Under the pieces are notes generated by a model, which was given only the letters and a program-made list of their open reading frames with translations, did no database searches and was not told the DNA's origin. Shown piece after piece: positions 16,426-26,204 of a stretch of 64,000 nucleotides of DNA. Where the stretch lies: the NCBI RefSeq assembly GCF_022879595.1, contig NZ_CP084266.1:1-64000 (forward strand), given 5' to 3'. The DNA comes from Caballeronia sp. Lep1P3. Lineage in GTDB: Bacteria; Pseudomonadota; Gammaproteobacteria; Burkholderiales; Burkholderiaceae. A program made the position numbers and the translations under genes. How positions within the stretch are numbered: position 1 is the first letter of the stretch; every line of letters starts with the position of its first letter.

Positions 16426-16652
16426 TGCGTGACTGAAGGCGGCGCGGGATACACCAACACCAGCAAAACGCGACGGCAATCGCCGCACACCCCGCCCGCC
16501 ATTTAGCCGTACCGCTGTACTTTTTCTAGCAGTTCACCACGCAGTTCTCCACACCTTTCCCCGCCCCCTCGCCAAATAGCTTCGCGTCGTCCGGCGAAGA
16601 GCCGCGGTATCCTTTCCGGTCTCACGAACCTCCGCGCACCGCGCCGCCCGAG

Positions 16653-17270
16653 ATGACCGCCGACGTCCATTTCTACGATCCCAGCCAAGGCCACGGCCTG
16701 CCCCATGACCCGTTCAAGGCCATCGTCGCGCCGCGCGTCATCGGCTGGATTTCGAGTCGCACTGCCACTGGCGGCATCAATCTCGCGCCGTACAGCTTCT
16801 TCGGCGCATTCGCGACCTTTCCCTACGTGATCGGCTTTTCGAGCGAAGGCCGCAAGGACAGCATCAGCAACATCGAGGCGACCGGCGAATTCGTCTGGAA
16901 CATGTCGACGCGGCCGCTCGCCGAGCGCATGAATCGCACGTCCGCGCCCGTCGCGCCGGATGTCGACGAATTCGAACTCGCGGGCCTCACCAAAGCGCCG
17001 GGCCGCAATGTCGCCGTGCCGCACGTCGCGGAATCGCCCGCCGCGCTCGAATGCCGTCTGTTGCAGGTGATTCGTCTGACGAATCTCGACGGCGAGCCGA
17101 TGAACAACTGGCTCGCGCTCGGCCAGGTGGTCGGGGTGCATATCCGCGGCGAATTCCTGAAAGACGGCCTTTTCGATACCGCCGCCGCCCGCCCGATCAT
17201 GCGTGCCGGCTATCGCGCCGACTATGCCGAGATCGGCGAGATGTTCCAGATGGTGCGCCCGAGCGCCTGA
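16653..17270 (+). CDS. Flavin reductase-like FMN-binding split-barrel protein
   Basis: This 205-residue protein of the flavin reductase-like family has FKAIVAPRVIGWISSR at the start, then NLAPYSFFGAFA, the usual FMN-contact region, and GEFVWNM. Relatives reduce FMN with NAD(P)H for a partner oxygenase or are oxidoreductases of unknown role. No oxygenase lies beside it. The nearest candidates are the Rieske pair 22 kb away, which has its own reductase. Its start lacks a strong ribosome-binding site. The function within the cell is open. Confidence 0.8.
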   Translation: MTADVHFYDPSQGHGLPHDPFKAIVAPRVIGWISSRTATGGINLAPYSFFGAFATFPYVIGFSSEGRKDSISNIEATGEFVWNMSTRPLAERMNRTSAPVAPDVDEFELAGLTKAPGRNVAVPHVAESPAALECRLLQVIRLTNLDGEPMNNWLALGQVVGVHIRGEFLKDGLFDTAAARPIMRAGYRADYAEIGEMFQMVRPSA

Positions 17271-17400
17271 AAGCCCCGGAGAGCGCCGCGACTTGTTCCG
17301 GCGCGACAAGCTGAAAACCGCCGGTTTTTCCCTTCGCTTCGCGCAAACCCTTGTCGCACAAGGGCGTTGCCGCGCCTACAGTGGAAGTGCGACATCGCAG

Positions 17401-17431
17401 TGTCGTATTTCCACATCTGTTTGTCGCAAAT
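17401..17431 (+). promoter_or_regulatory. Two-box operator, copy 1 (before the ABC transporter operon)
   Basis: TGTCGTATTT at 17401 and TGTCGCAAAT at 17422 start 21 bases apart, two helical turns, as in AraC-family binding sites. The same arrangement recurs at 41776-41806 before the binding-protein gene, with 22 of 31 bases identical including ACA and CTG between the boxes. It lies 82 bases before the ATPase start. Confidence 0.6.
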
Positions 17432-17512
17432 AGTCGGCTCGCAGCACTTTTTTCTGGCAACCATGTATGCACAGCGCGGACGCGCGTCCGCACGCTTTTT
17501 TCGGAGATTTCG

Positions 17513-18691
17513 ATGAATTCCCCCAAGGTAGTCGTCGAAGGACTGTGCAAGGTGTTCGGCAACAGCCCGAAACAGGCGCTCGACATGCTCGCGGGCGGCG
17601 CGACCAAGGAGGAGGTTTTTTCGCGCACCGGGCAGATCGTCGGCGTTCACAACGTCTCGTTCGACGTGAAGGAAGGCGAAATCTTCGTGCTGATGGGCCT
17701 GTCCGGTTCGGGGAAATCGACGCTGATCCGCCTCATCAACCGGCTCGTCGATCCGACCGCCGGGAAAGTGCTGATCGACGGCCGCGACGTCGCCGCCGTG
17801 CCGCGCTCGGAACTCACGGCGCTGCGTCGCAAGGACATGAGCATGGTGTTCCAGTCCTTCGCGCTGATGCCGCAACGCACGGTCTTGTCCAACGCCGCGT
17901 TCGGCCTCGAAGTCGCGGGCGTCGGGCGCAAGGAACGCGAAAAGCGCGCGATGGCCGTGCTCGAACAAGTCGGCCTCGCGCCATTCGCGCAGAAGCTGCC
18001 GTCGCAATTGTCGGGCGGCATGCAGCAGCGCGTCGGTCTCGCGCGGGCGCTCGCCGTCAATCCTTCGCTGATGATCATGGACGAAGCGTTCTCCGCGCTC
18101 GATCCGTTGAAGCGCAAGGAAATGCAGAACGTGCTGCTCGACCTTCAGCGCGAGCAGCGCCGCACGATTCTCTTCGTCTCGCACGATCTCGAGGAAGCGA
18201 TGCGCATCGGCACGCGCATCGCGATCATGGAAGGCGGCCGCGTGGTGCAGATCGGCACGCCGCAGGAAATCATCACGAATCCCGCCGACGATTATGTCGA
18301 GGCCTTTTTCGAAGGCATCGACACGAGCCGCTATCTGACGGCGGGCGATCTCATGCAGACGGACGCCGTGCCGCTCATGAAGCACGCGCCGAAGCTCGAC
18401 GCGTCGGTCGTCGCGGCGACGCTCAACGGCAGCGCGGACTATGCGTTCGTGCTCGATGGCGAGCGCCGCATTCGCGGCTTCGTCGGGCGTGATGCGAACG
18501 GTCAGGCGGCGCCGCAGGTCAATCAGGTCGAATGCATCGAGCGCAGCATGGCGCTCGACGACGTCGTGAACCGCGTGGTCGCGAGCCGCGCGCCGCTGCC
18601 TGTCGTCGAGGCGGACGGTTCGTATTGCGGGTCGGTCAACAAGACGAACGTGCTGCAGGTCCTAACGCGCCATCGAGGTTCCCATGTCTGA
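17513..18691 (+). CDS. Quaternary-amine (choline/betaine) ABC transporter ATP-binding protein
   Basis: This is a 392-residue ProV/OpuAA-type ATPase. It has the ProV-style N-terminus (CKVFGNSPKQALDMLAGGAT), Walker A GLSGSGKST at about 65, Q-loop MVFQSFALMPQRTV, signature LSGGMQQRV, Walker B LMIMDEAFSALD, and a C-terminal CBS-like region after 280. It energises import of glycine betaine, choline or carnitine. The start at 17513 has CGGAG upstream. The permease gene overlaps its end by 8 bases. A regulator gene follows, and the binding protein is probably the one at 41891. Confidence 0.9.
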   Translation: MNSPKVVVEGLCKVFGNSPKQALDMLAGGATKEEVFSRTGQIVGVHNVSFDVKEGEIFVLMGLSGSGKSTLIRLINRLVDPTAGKVLIDGRDVAAVPRSELTALRRKDMSMVFQSFALMPQRTVLSNAAFGLEVAGVGRKEREKRAMAVLEQVGLAPFAQKLPSQLSGGMQQRVGLARALAVNPSLMIMDEAFSALDPLKRKEMQNVLLDLQREQRRTILFVSHDLEEAMRIGTRIAIMEGGRVVQIGTPQEIITNPADDYVEAFFEGIDTSRYLTAGDLMQTDAVPLMKHAPKLDASVVAATLNGSADYAFVLDGERRIRGFVGRDANGQAAPQVNQVECIERSMALDDVVNRVVASRAPLPVVEADGSYCGSVNKTNVLQVLTRHRGSHV

Positions 18692-19586
18692 AATCATTCC
18701 GCTCGGTAGCTGGGTCGATCACGGCGTCCACTATCTGCTCGACCACGACGCGAAAACCTTCGATTCCATCGGCAAGGTGATCGAGAGCTTCGCCGCGGTC
18801 ATCGAACACGGCTTGCAGTCCATTCCGATGTGGGCGCTCATGGCGCTGTTCGTCGGCATCGGCTTGTGGCGCGTCGGCTGGCGTTTCGCGGCTTTCACGC
18901 TGCTCTCGCTGCTGCTCGTCTATGCAACAGGCTTCTGGGATCAGATGGTCATCACGCTCGGCCTTACCTTGTCGTCGACGTTCATCAGCCTGTTGCTCGG
19001 CATACCGCTTGGTATCTGGATGGCGAAGAGCCGGTACGTCGAAATGGCCGTGCGTCCGGTGCTCGATCTCATGCAGACCATGCCCGCGTTCGTCTATCTG
19101 ATTCCCGCCGCGATGCTCTTCGGTCTTGGCCGCGTGCCGGGCATTCTGTCGACGGTCATCTTCGCGATGCCGCCTGCCGTGCGCCTCACGTCGCTCGGTA
19201 TCAAGCACGTCAATCGGGAGATCGTCGAAGCGGGACAGGCGTTCGGCTGCACGCAATGGCAACTGCTTTACAAGGTGCAGATTCCGAACGCGCTGCCGTC
19301 GATCATGACGGGCGTGAACCAGACGATCATGATGGCGCTCTCGATGGTCATCATCGCGTCGATGGTCGGCGCGGGCGGCCTCGGCAACGACGTGCTCGCG
19401 AGCATTCAGCGGCTCGATATCGGGCTTGGGTTCGAAAGCGGTTTGTCCGTGGTGCTGCTCGCGATCATCCTCGATCGCATCACGGAGAGCTTCGGGCGTT
19501 CGCCCGGCATGGCGCGCGCGCCGCTTCTTTCGGGCCTTCGCAGCGTGATGCGCGTGCGCCGCGCGACGGCTGCGCAACAAGGCTGA
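18684..19586 (+). CDS. Quaternary-amine ABC transporter permease (ProW type)
   Basis: This 300-residue inner-membrane permease has about six helices and the EAA loop around EIVEAGQAFGCTQWQLLYKV, followed by PNALPSIMTGVNQTIMMALS and MVGAGGLG. These are typical of the BPD_transp_1 domain in ProW, OpuAB and CbcW. An N-terminal hydrophilic stretch of about 45 residues precedes the first helix. It is translationally coupled to the ATPase gene. Together they form the membrane part of a betaine, choline or carnitine importer. Confidence 0.9.
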   Translation: MSEIIPLGSWVDHGVHYLLDHDAKTFDSIGKVIESFAAVIEHGLQSIPMWALMALFVGIGLWRVGWRFAAFTLLSLLLVYATGFWDQMVITLGLTLSSTFISLLLGIPLGIWMAKSRYVEMAVRPVLDLMQTMPAFVYLIPAAMLFGLGRVPGILSTVIFAMPPAVRLTSLGIKHVNREIVEAGQAFGCTQWQLLYKVQIPNALPSIMTGVNQTIMMALSMVIIASMVGAGGLGNDVLASIQRLDIGLGFESGLSVVLLAIILDRITESFGRSPGMARAPLLSGLRSVMRVRRATAAQQG

Positions 19587-19593
19587 TGCGGTC

Positions 19594-20586
19594 ATGATGC
19601 GCGATGCGATCGTTGCGGCCGTCACGGATTCGCCGCTCGCGAAGCTCGCGCATTTCGGCTTTCTGACGCTGCCCAACTTTTCGATGATCGCGTTCACGAG
19701 CGCGGTCGAAGTGCTGCGCATGGCGAACTACGTCGGTCGCGCGGAACATTACCGGTGGTCGGTTATCACGACGGACGGCGCGCCCGCGCGCGCGAGCAAC
19801 GGCATTGCCGTGAAGCCGACGACGACGCTCGACGAAGCCGGCATGCCCGATGTGCTCATCGTCTGCGCGGGCTGGCACGTCGCCGATCAGGTGGACGACG
19901 CCGTTATCGCGCTGCTCGAGCGCGTGCATGCGGCAGGCGTTCCGCTCGGCGGCATCTGCACCGGCGCCTACGCGCTGCTCGCCGCGAAGCTGCTCGACGG
20001 TTATCGCTGCACGGTGCACTGGGAAGACATGTCGCCGCTCAACAAGCGCTTTCCGCATGTGCGCTTCGCCGACGAACTCTTCGTGATCGACCGCGACCGC
20101 GTGACGTGCACGGGCGGCACCGCGCCGCTCGATCTCATGCTGAACCTCGTGAGCCTGAGGCTCGGGCAAGCACATGCCGCGCAAGTGTCGGAGCAGTTCA
20201 TCGTCGAGCGCATACGCGGATCGTCCGATTACCAGCACATTCCGGTCGATGCGCGCGTCGGCTTCTCGCGTGCCGAACTCGTCGAAGTCGTGCGGCTGAT
20301 GGAGGCGAATATCGAAGAGCCGCTTTCGCTCGACGAACTCGCGCGGCTCGTTCATCTTTCGCAACGACATTTGCAGCGCATGTTCAAGATGTTCCTGAGC
20401 GTATCGCCGACGCATTACTACCTGACGCTGCGCCTGCGACGCGCGCGCGATCTCCTGCGCAACACCGATGCGTCGATTGCGCGCGTAACGAGCGTCTGCG
20501 GTTTTCATTCGCCCTGCCATTTCAGCAAGGCGTATCGCGCGCAATTCGGTCATGCGCCGAGCGCGGAGCGACGTCTTTCCGCGTGA
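19594..20586 (+). CDS. GlxA-type AraC-family regulator (GbdR/CdhR-like)
   Basis: This 330-residue regulator has an N-terminal DJ-1/PfpI-like amidotransferase fold (about 15-185, with GFLTLPNFSMIAFTSAVEVL and GICTGAYALLAAKL) and a C-terminal AraC helix-turn-helix pair (about 225-325, with SQRHLQRMFKMFLSVSPTHY). GbdR and CdhR, which sense glycine betaine/dimethylglycine and carnitine, belong to this group. It is seven bases after the permease gene, so it is likely part of the transporter operon. It may recognise the two-box elements at 17401 and 41776. It is closely similar in style to the regulator at 30305. Confidence 0.82.
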   Translation: MMRDAIVAAVTDSPLAKLAHFGFLTLPNFSMIAFTSAVEVLRMANYVGRAEHYRWSVITTDGAPARASNGIAVKPTTTLDEAGMPDVLIVCAGWHVADQVDDAVIALLERVHAAGVPLGGICTGAYALLAAKLLDGYRCTVHWEDMSPLNKRFPHVRFADELFVIDRDRVTCTGGTAPLDLMLNLVSLRLGQAHAAQVSEQFIVERIRGSSDYQHIPVDARVGFSRAELVEVVRLMEANIEEPLSLDELARLVHLSQRHLQRMFKMFLSVSPTHYYLTLRLRRARDLLRNTDASIARVTSVCGFHSPCHFSKAYRAQFGHAPSAERRLSA

Positions 20587-20590
20587 CGCG

Positions 20591-21354
20591 TCAGCTTCGA
20601 TAGTCCGTCTTGCCGCCTTCGATCATGCGCAACGCGGCTTGCCATTGCAGCGCGGTCACGCCTTCGATCTCATCGCTGCGATACTGCGCGGCCGTTGTTT
20701 CGCACACTTTCGCGGATGGCAGATTCAGTTCGCCGCCGCCCGCGAGCGCGCGAAGCTGAATCTCGCACGCCGTTCGAGGAAGTACATTTCCTGAAACGCG
20801 GTCGGAATCGACTTGCCGCATGCGAGCAGGCCGTGATTGCGCAGGATCATCGCGTTATGCGGACCGAGATCGTTGACGAGCCGATCACGCTCAGCGAGAT
20901 CCAGCGCGATGCCCTCGTAATCGTGATAGCCGATGTGCCCGTAGTACTTCAGCGCGTGCTGGCTGATCGGCAAGAGGCCCTGCTTCTGCGCGGACACGGC
21001 GGCGCCCGCGGGCGTATGCGTATGCACGACGCAGACGACATCGGGCCGCGCCATGTGAATGGCCGAATGAATCGTGAAGCCCGCTGGATTCACGCGATAC
21101 CGCTCGGCATCGTCGGCGGCGCGCGCATCGACCGCGCGCCCTTCGCTGTCGATGCGAACGAGGTCGGAAGCGCGCATCTCGTCGAAGAGCACGCCGTATC
21201 GGTTGATGAGAAAGTGATGCTCCGGCCCCGGCACGCGCGCGCTGATGTGCGTGAAGATCATGTCGGTCCAGCGAAAGTGCGCCATCACGCGGTAGAGCGC
21301 CGCGAGATCGCAGCGCAGCGCCCATTCTTCCTGCGAATAACCGTGAGTCTGCAT
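20591..21354 (-). pseudogene. Class II aldolase/adducin family protein, apparently frameshifted
   Basis: The first frame (ATG 21354 with GAGGAG upstream) encodes a class II aldolase/adducin fold. It has THISARVPG, the metal-binding VVCVVHTHTPAG and ILRNHGLLACG, and then drifts after YFLER into an unrelated tail ending at 20725. The expected continuation (CEIQLRALAGGG, then AAQYRSDEIEG) is read in another frame and ends at 20591. Adding one G in the minus-strand GG run at about 20770-20772 restores a 254-residue protein of normal family length. So this is a 1-base deletion or a sequencing error. The metal site is upstream of the lesion, and the lost part is the last 60 residues. The substrate is unknown. 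The regulator at 21404 is its immediate upstream neighbour. Confidence 0.75.
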
Positions 21355-21403
21355 GCCGTTGCTCCTCGAGTGGAAAGCCGCGGAAAACGCTCTTGCCTGA
21401 TGT

Positions 21404-22492
21404 CTAGATCGCCTGCGCGCGGCCGGGGAAAGTCTCGTCGTAGTCCATTGCGTGATTCGGTTCGTGAGCGTCCTGCGCACCGCGTTGCTCGCGATACATC
21501 ATCGGCGGAAGGCCGAATTGCTTGCGAAATTCGCGGCCAAGATGCGATGCATCGGAAAAGCCGCAGCTCGATGCAATGTCGGCCACGGTCTTGTCGGAAC
21601 TCGTGAGCAGCCACGCGGCCGTGCGCAGCCGCACCTGTTTCGCATACGCCTGCGGCGCCTTGCCCGTTTCCGCCTTGAAAAGCCGTTCGAGCTGCCGCGT
21701 GGAAAGATCGAGCTTGTGCGCGAGTTCATCCAGCGTGAGCGTGCGGCCAACGTGCTGCTCCATCAGCAGGATCGCGCGCTTGACCTTGGGATGCGTCGCG
21801 GGCGCGAGGCCCGGCGGATGCGGCTGCGGCGCGTTGCCCTTTTGCATGTCGTCGACGAGAAGAATGCGCAGCGCCTTCTGCACCGTCGCCGTTTCGAAGT
21901 GACGCAGCAAAATGGCGGCGGCCACGTCGATGGATGCGCGACCGCCCGAACACGTAATGCGCCTTCGGTCGATCACGAAGAGCCGGTCCGCGACGAGCAA
22001 TTGCTCGTCGGCATGCGGGAAGCGCTCGACGAAATCCCAGTAGTGGAACCAGCTTACGCAGACGCGATGCCCTTCGAGCACGCCCGCGCGCATCAGCGTG
22101 AAGACGCCGGTGCACATGCCGACGATCGTCGCTTCGCAAGCGGCGGCGCGGCGGATGAAGCGCAGCGTGGCATCGCTCGCGGATGCACCGGAATGCAGCA
22201 GGCCGCCGACCACGACGACGTAATTGAACGGCTCGGCCTCATCGAACGTTTCCCACGGCGTGATCTGGATGCCGCAGCTCGCGCGCACCGGCGCGAGCGT
22301 TTCGCCGATCACGCTCCACGAGCAGCGCACCGGGCGGCTGAAGTCGCCTTCGTCGGCGGACAGGCGCAGCAAGTCGACGAAGCCGGAAAACGCGGTCAGC
22401 GTGAAGTTCGGCAACAGCACGATGCCGAAACGAATGCGCGACTTCGCGTGGCCGTCGACGGAAAGCGGCGGAAGAGACTCGGTGGAACTCAT
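21404..22492 (-). CDS. GlxA-type AraC-family regulator
   Basis: This 362-residue protein has a DJ-1/PfpI-like N-terminal domain (IRFGIVLLPNFTLTAFSGFVD, VGMCTGVFTLMRAGVLEG) and a C-terminal AraC DNA-binding domain (LDELAHKLDLSTRQLERLFK, then ADIASSCGFSDASHLGREF). It is on the same strand as the broken class II aldolase gene, 49 bases upstream of it, so it probably controlled that gene or is cotranscribed with it. It is more distant from the other two GlxA-type regulators here. The longer frame to 22561 lacks a ribosome-binding site, and 22492 is preferred. Confidence 0.82.
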   Translation of the reverse strand: MSSTESLPPLSVDGHAKSRIRFGIVLLPNFTLTAFSGFVDLLRLSADEGDFSRPVRCSWSVIGETLAPVRASCGIQITPWETFDEAEPFNYVVVVGGLLHSGASASDATLRFIRRAAACEATIVGMCTGVFTLMRAGVLEGHRVCVSWFHYWDFVERFPHADEQLLVADRLFVIDRRRITCSGGRASIDVAAAILLRHFETATVQKALRILLVDDMQKGNAPQPHPPGLAPATHPKVKRAILLMEQHVGRTLTLDELAHKLDLSTRQLERLFKAETGKAPQAYAKQVRLRTAAWLLTSSDKTVADIASSCGFSDASHLGREFRKQFGLPPMMYREQRGAQDAHEPNHAMDYDETFPGRAQAI

Positions 22493-22612
22493 GCGCGTGA
22501 GCGTGCTGCGGCGTGGGATCGATGCAGCGAGCATAACACCGGGTGCAAGCCCCGGGCGCATGGTCAGACAGGGGAAGCGCCGCGCGCGAGCGGCGCGGGG
22601 CGAAGAGGAAAA

Positions 22613-22927
22613 TCAGCCGCCGAGGACGGCGAAGCCCCACGCAAAGACGCCGCCGATCAGCGCGCCAGTCGAACGGCCGAGCAGACTTGCGACGGTGTAA
22701 TCGCCCCAGCGTTGCTCGACTTCAGCTTTCAACAGACCGAAGTAGCGCAGCACCGGGCCGATGGAGCACACGACCACGAGTGCGCCCCACAGCGGCGCTT
22801 CGCGCGTCAGCACGCGCTCGGGCGCAACGACGCCGATGGCCTGAAGCACGCCGACCACAGTGGCGCCGACGACGAACGCGAAAACCCAGGACTTGAAGAA
22901 CTGATCGGGAAGGGCGTGACTTTCCAT
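22613..22927 (-). CDS. Small conserved membrane protein
   Basis: This 104-residue protein has about three hydrophobic helices: SWVFAFVVGATVVGVLQAIG, APLWGALVVVCSIGPVLRYF and GALIGGVFAWGFAVLGG. A polar loop with KAEVEQRWGDYTV lies between the last two. I do not recognise a named family. The ATG at 22927 is preferred over a frame reaching 22990. It lies between the GlxA-type regulator and the serine dehydratase gene, on the minus strand. No function can be assigned. Confidence 0.6.
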   Translation of the reverse strand: MESHALPDQFFKSWVFAFVVGATVVGVLQAIGVVAPERVLTREAPLWGALVVVCSIGPVLRYFGLLKAEVEQRWGDYTVASLLGRSTGALIGGVFAWGFAVLGG

Positions 22928-23215
22928 GGTTGCAGATGCGAATTGAACGGGGAGATTGAAGACGAGACGCCAGTGAAGGCGGCATCTCAAGACCTAGGGA
23001 ATATACCGAGACGCTCATTCGCAGCCTCTCGGACCAATCTCAAAAATCGCTTAATCCGACGACACGCCGACGCGCCATTGCGGCGCTGACGCCGCCATCC
23101 CATTTCGATGCCGTTTTTGTTCTATCAGCCGGATTTGCGGTTTGGTGCAATTGAGGCCATGTCGAGTCGGGCGTGCGCCCGGCGACGAAGCGAACCGCCA
23201 ACCTGAGGGCACCCC

Positions 23216-24610
23216 ATGAACGTCAGCGTCTTCGATCTGTTCAAGATCGGCATCGGTCCTTCCAGCTCGCATACGGTCGGGCCGATGATCGCGGCGTGCC
23301 GTTTCGCGTCGCATATCGAGGACGCGAATCTGCTCGGCTTCGTCACGCGCGTGCGCTCGGAGCTGTTCGGCTCGCTCGGCGCGACCGGCAAGGGCCACGG
23401 CACGGACAAGGCCGTGCTGCTCGGTCTCGAAGGCAATCTGCCCGATCTCATCGATCCGGACGTGATCGCGCCCCGTCTTGCCGCGATTCGCGAGACGCGG
23501 CGCCTCATGCTGCTCGGCAAGCACGCCGTCGCGTTCGACGAGCGCGAGCACATCGGCTTCTATCGCAAGCTGATGCCGGGCGCGCCGGGATCGAGCATCG
23601 TGCATCCGAACGGCATGCGCTTTCAGGCGTTCGACGAACACGGCCAGTTGCTCGTCGAAAAAGAGTATTACTCGGTCGGCGGCGGCTTCGTCGTGAACCG
23701 CGAAGGCGACCGCGTCAACGGCGTGCGCGCGGGTGCGAACGTGCCGTATCCGTTTCGCACCGGCGACGATCTCATGCGCGTGTGCCGGGAGACAGGTCTG
23801 TCTATCGCCGATGTCGCGATGAAGAACGAATGCGCGAATCGCAGCGAGCACGACGTGCGCGAAGGCCTGCTCGCCGTGTGGCGCGTGATGGCCGCGTGCG
23901 TCGAGCGCGGCTGCAAGGAGCGCGGCGAGCTGCCCGGCCCGATGCACGTCAAGCGCCGCGCCGCGGACCTCTGCGCGCAACTGCGCGCGCGTTCCGAGGA
24001 ATCGCTGCGCGATCCGCTGTCGATGCTCGACTGGGTGAATCTCTACGCGATGGCCGTCAACGAGGAGAACGCATCGGGCGGCCGCGTGGTGACTGCGCCG
24101 ACGAATGGCGCGGCGGGCGTCATACCCGCCGTGCTCCATTACTACGTGAAGTTCATGCACGGCGCGAACGACGAAGGCATCGTGCGCTTTCTTCTGACGG
24201 CTGCGGCCATCGGCATCATCTACAAGGAGACGGCTTCCATCTCCGGCGCGGAAGTGGGCTGTCAGGGCGAAGTCGGCGTCGCGTGCTCGATGGCCGCCGC
24301 CGCGCTCGCGGCTGTCATGGGCGGCACGCCCGAGCAAGTGGAAAACGCCGCTGAAATAGGCATGGAACACAACCTCGGCATGACGTGCGACCCGGTCGGC
24401 GGACTCGTGCAGATTCCGTGCATCGAGCGCAACGCAATGGGCGCGATCAAGGCGATCAACGCCGCGCGCATGGCGATGAAGGGCGACGGCAAGCATTACG
24501 TGTCGCTCGATTCAGTCATCAAGACGATGCGCGAAACCGGCGCGGACATGAAGACGAAATATAAGGAGACGTCGCGCGGCGGGCTTGCCGTGAACGTCAT
24601 CGAGTGCTGA
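23216..24610 (+). CDS. sdaA: L-serine ammonia-lyase (single-chain, iron-sulfur)
   Basis: This 464-residue enzyme converts L-serine to pyruvate and ammonia using a 4Fe-4S cluster. It has the N-terminal [14 protein letters not shown], the alpha-domain [19 protein letters not shown], and cysteines in [15 protein letters not shown] and IPCIERN that can bind the cluster. The length is normal for a one-chain SdaA/SdaB. It stands just before the soxBDAG genes, as in the glycine-betaine cluster of pseudomonads. There it consumes serine formed from glycine and methylene-THF. A 36-base gap to soxB suggests cotranscription. Confidence 0.93.
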   Translation: MNVSVFDLFKIGIGPSSSHTVGPMIAACRFASHIEDANLLGFVTRVRSELFGSLGATGKGHGTDKAVLLGLEGNLPDLIDPDVIAPRLAAIRETRRLMLLGKHAVAFDEREHIGFYRKLMPGAPGSSIVHPNGMRFQAFDEHGQLLVEKEYYSVGGGFVVNREGDRVNGVRAGANVPYPFRTGDDLMRVCRETGLSIADVAMKNECANRSEHDVREGLLAVWRVMAACVERGCKERGELPGPMHVKRRAADLCAQLRARSEESLRDPLSMLDWVNLYAMAVNEENASGGRVVTAPTNGAAGVIPAVLHYYVKFMHGANDEGIVRFLLTAAAIGIIYKETASISGAEVGCQGEVGVACSMAAAALAAVMGGTPEQVENAAEIGMEHNLGMTCDPVGGLVQIPCIERNAMGAIKAINAARMAMKGDGKHYVSLDSVIKTMRETGADMKTKYKETSRGGLAVNVIEC

Positions 24611-24646
24611 TTCGATTCAACGCATAACACGCATGAAGGAAACACC

Positions 24647-25891
24647 ATGACCCGCTATTCGATATTCAGCCTGCTGCGCAACGGCATGTCGTATCACGAG
24701 AACTGGGAGCGTCAGTGGCGCAGTCCCGAGCCCAAGCGCGAGTACGACGTGGTGATCGTCGGCGGCGGCGGGCATGGGCTCGCCACGGCGTATTACCTCG
24801 CGAAGGAACACGGCATCACGAACGTCGCGATTCTGGAGAAAGGCTGGATCGGCGGCGGCAACACGGCGCGCAATACGACCATCGTTCGATCGAACTATCT
24901 GTGGGATGAATCCGCCGCGCTCTACGAGAAGGCGATGAAGCTCTGGGAAGGCCTCTCGCAGGACCTCAACTACAACGTGATGTTCAGTCAGCGCGGCGTG
25001 ATGAACCTCGCGCATACGCTGCAGGACGTGCGCGACACCGAGCGCCGCGTGAACGCGAACCGTCTCAATGGCGTCGATGCCGAGTTCCTCACGCCCGCGC
25101 AAATCAAGGAAATCGAGCCGACCATCAACTTGAATAGCCGCTATCCGGTGCTGGGCGCGTCGATACAGCGTCGCGGCGGCGTCGCGCGTCACGATGCGGT
25201 CGCGTGGGGCTACGCGCGCGGCGCGGATCGCGCGGGCGTCGACATCATCCAGAACTGTCAGGTCGTGGGCATCCGGCGCGACGGCAATCGCGTGACCGGC
25301 GTGGATACGACCAAAGGCCATATCAAGGCAAAGAAGGTCGCGATTGTCGCGGCGGGCAACACGACGACGCTCGCGGACATGGCCGGCGTGCGCCTGCCGC
25401 TCGAGAGCCATCCGTTGCAGGCGCTCGTGTCCGAGCCGATCAAGCCGGTGGTCAACACGGTCGTGATGTCGAACGCGGTGCATGCGTACATCAGCCAGTC
25501 CGACAAGGGCGATCTCGTGATCGGCGCGGGCGTCGATCAGTACACGGGCTTCGGGCAACGCGGAAGTTTTCACATCATCGAAGGCACGCTGGAAGCGATC
25601 GTCGAAATGTTCCCGGTGTTTTCGCGCGTGCGCATGAACCGGCAGTGGGGCGGCATCGTCGATGTGTCGCCGGATGCGTGTCCGATCATCAGCAAGACGG
25701 ACGTGAAGGGCCTCTATTTCAATTGCGGCTGGGGCACGGGCGGCTTCAAGGCGACGCCGGGATCGGGATGGGCGTATGCGCATACCATCGCGAACGACGA
25801 ACCGCATGCGCTGAATGCGCCGTTCTCGCTGGATCGTTTCTATACCGGCCACTTGATCGACGAACACGGCGCGGCAGCCGTTGCGCACTAA
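24647..25891 (+). CDS. soxB: Sarcosine oxidase beta subunit
   Basis: This is the 414-residue beta subunit of heterotetrameric sarcosine oxidase, which carries FAD and the covalent FMN and catalyses oxidative demethylation of sarcosine to glycine. The dinucleotide motif [20 protein letters not shown] is near residue 36. The conserved [15 protein letters not shown] region follows, as does [19 protein letters not shown], whose His is the expected FMN attachment point in the family. It is the first of four tightly packed sox genes (next gap 13 bases). The ribosome-binding site GAAGGA is clear. Confidence 0.95.
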   Translation: MTRYSIFSLLRNGMSYHENWERQWRSPEPKREYDVVIVGGGGHGLATAYYLAKEHGITNVAILEKGWIGGGNTARNTTIVRSNYLWDESAALYEKAMKLWEGLSQDLNYNVMFSQRGVMNLAHTLQDVRDTERRVNANRLNGVDAEFLTPAQIKEIEPTINLNSRYPVLGASIQRRGGVARHDAVAWGYARGADRAGVDIIQNCQVVGIRRDGNRVTGVDTTKGHIKAKKVAIVAAGNTTTLADMAGVRLPLESHPLQALVSEPIKPVVNTVVMSNAVHAYISQSDKGDLVIGAGVDQYTGFGQRGSFHIIEGTLEAIVEMFPVFSRVRMNRQWGGIVDVSPDACPIISKTDVKGLYFNCGWGTGGFKATPGSGWAYAHTIANDEPHALNAPFSLDRFYTGHLIDEHGAAAVAH

Positions 25892-25904
25892 AGGAGTCCG
25901 AACT

Positions 25905-26204
25905 ATGTTGATGATCGAATGTCCGTGGTGCGGACCGCGCGCCGAAACCGAATTTTCCTGCGGCGGCGAAGCGGATATCGCGCGTCCGCTCGATACCGAC
26001 AAGCTCACCGACAAGGAATGGGGCGATTACCTCTTCATGCGAAGAAACCCGCGCGGCGTGCATCGCGAGCAATGGATGCATGCGCAAGGCTGCCGCCGCT
26101 GGTTCAAGGTTCAGCGCGACACGGTGACATACGAGATTCAGGGCTACGAGACGTTCGACCGTCCGCTGGCTGCGATGGACAACAACGGAGGCACGGCGAA
26201 ATGA
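25905..26204 (+). CDS. soxD: Sarcosine oxidase delta subunit
   Basis: This 99-residue zinc-binding subunit has the N-terminal CPWCGPRAETEFSCGGEA and a later HREQWMHAQGCRRWF, which supply the metal-binding Cys/His residues. It is a structural part of the tetrameric enzyme. The ATG at 25905 has AAGGAG upstream. The upstream in-frame start at 25881 would overlap soxB. Its TGA overlaps the soxA ATG (ATGA). Confidence 0.94.
   Translation: MLMIECPWCGPRAETEFSCGGEADIARPLDTDKLTDKEWGDYLFMRRNPRGVHREQWMHAQGCRRWFKVQRDTVTYEIQGYETFDRPLAAMDNNGGTAK

Noticed and set aside
17314-17328. AAAACCGCCGGTTTT hairpin followed by T as a terminator after the flavin reductase gene
   Set aside because: The stem is six base pairs with a three-base loop, and the T-run is short. 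It may contribute to termination but cannot be supported as an intrinsic terminator.
25773-25788. Palindromic GTATGCGCATAC in soxB as another parS
   Set aside because: Only the inner ten bases agree with the CTTTATGCGCATAAAG palindrome. The outer T/A pairs differ, and it is 22 kb from the perfect copies.
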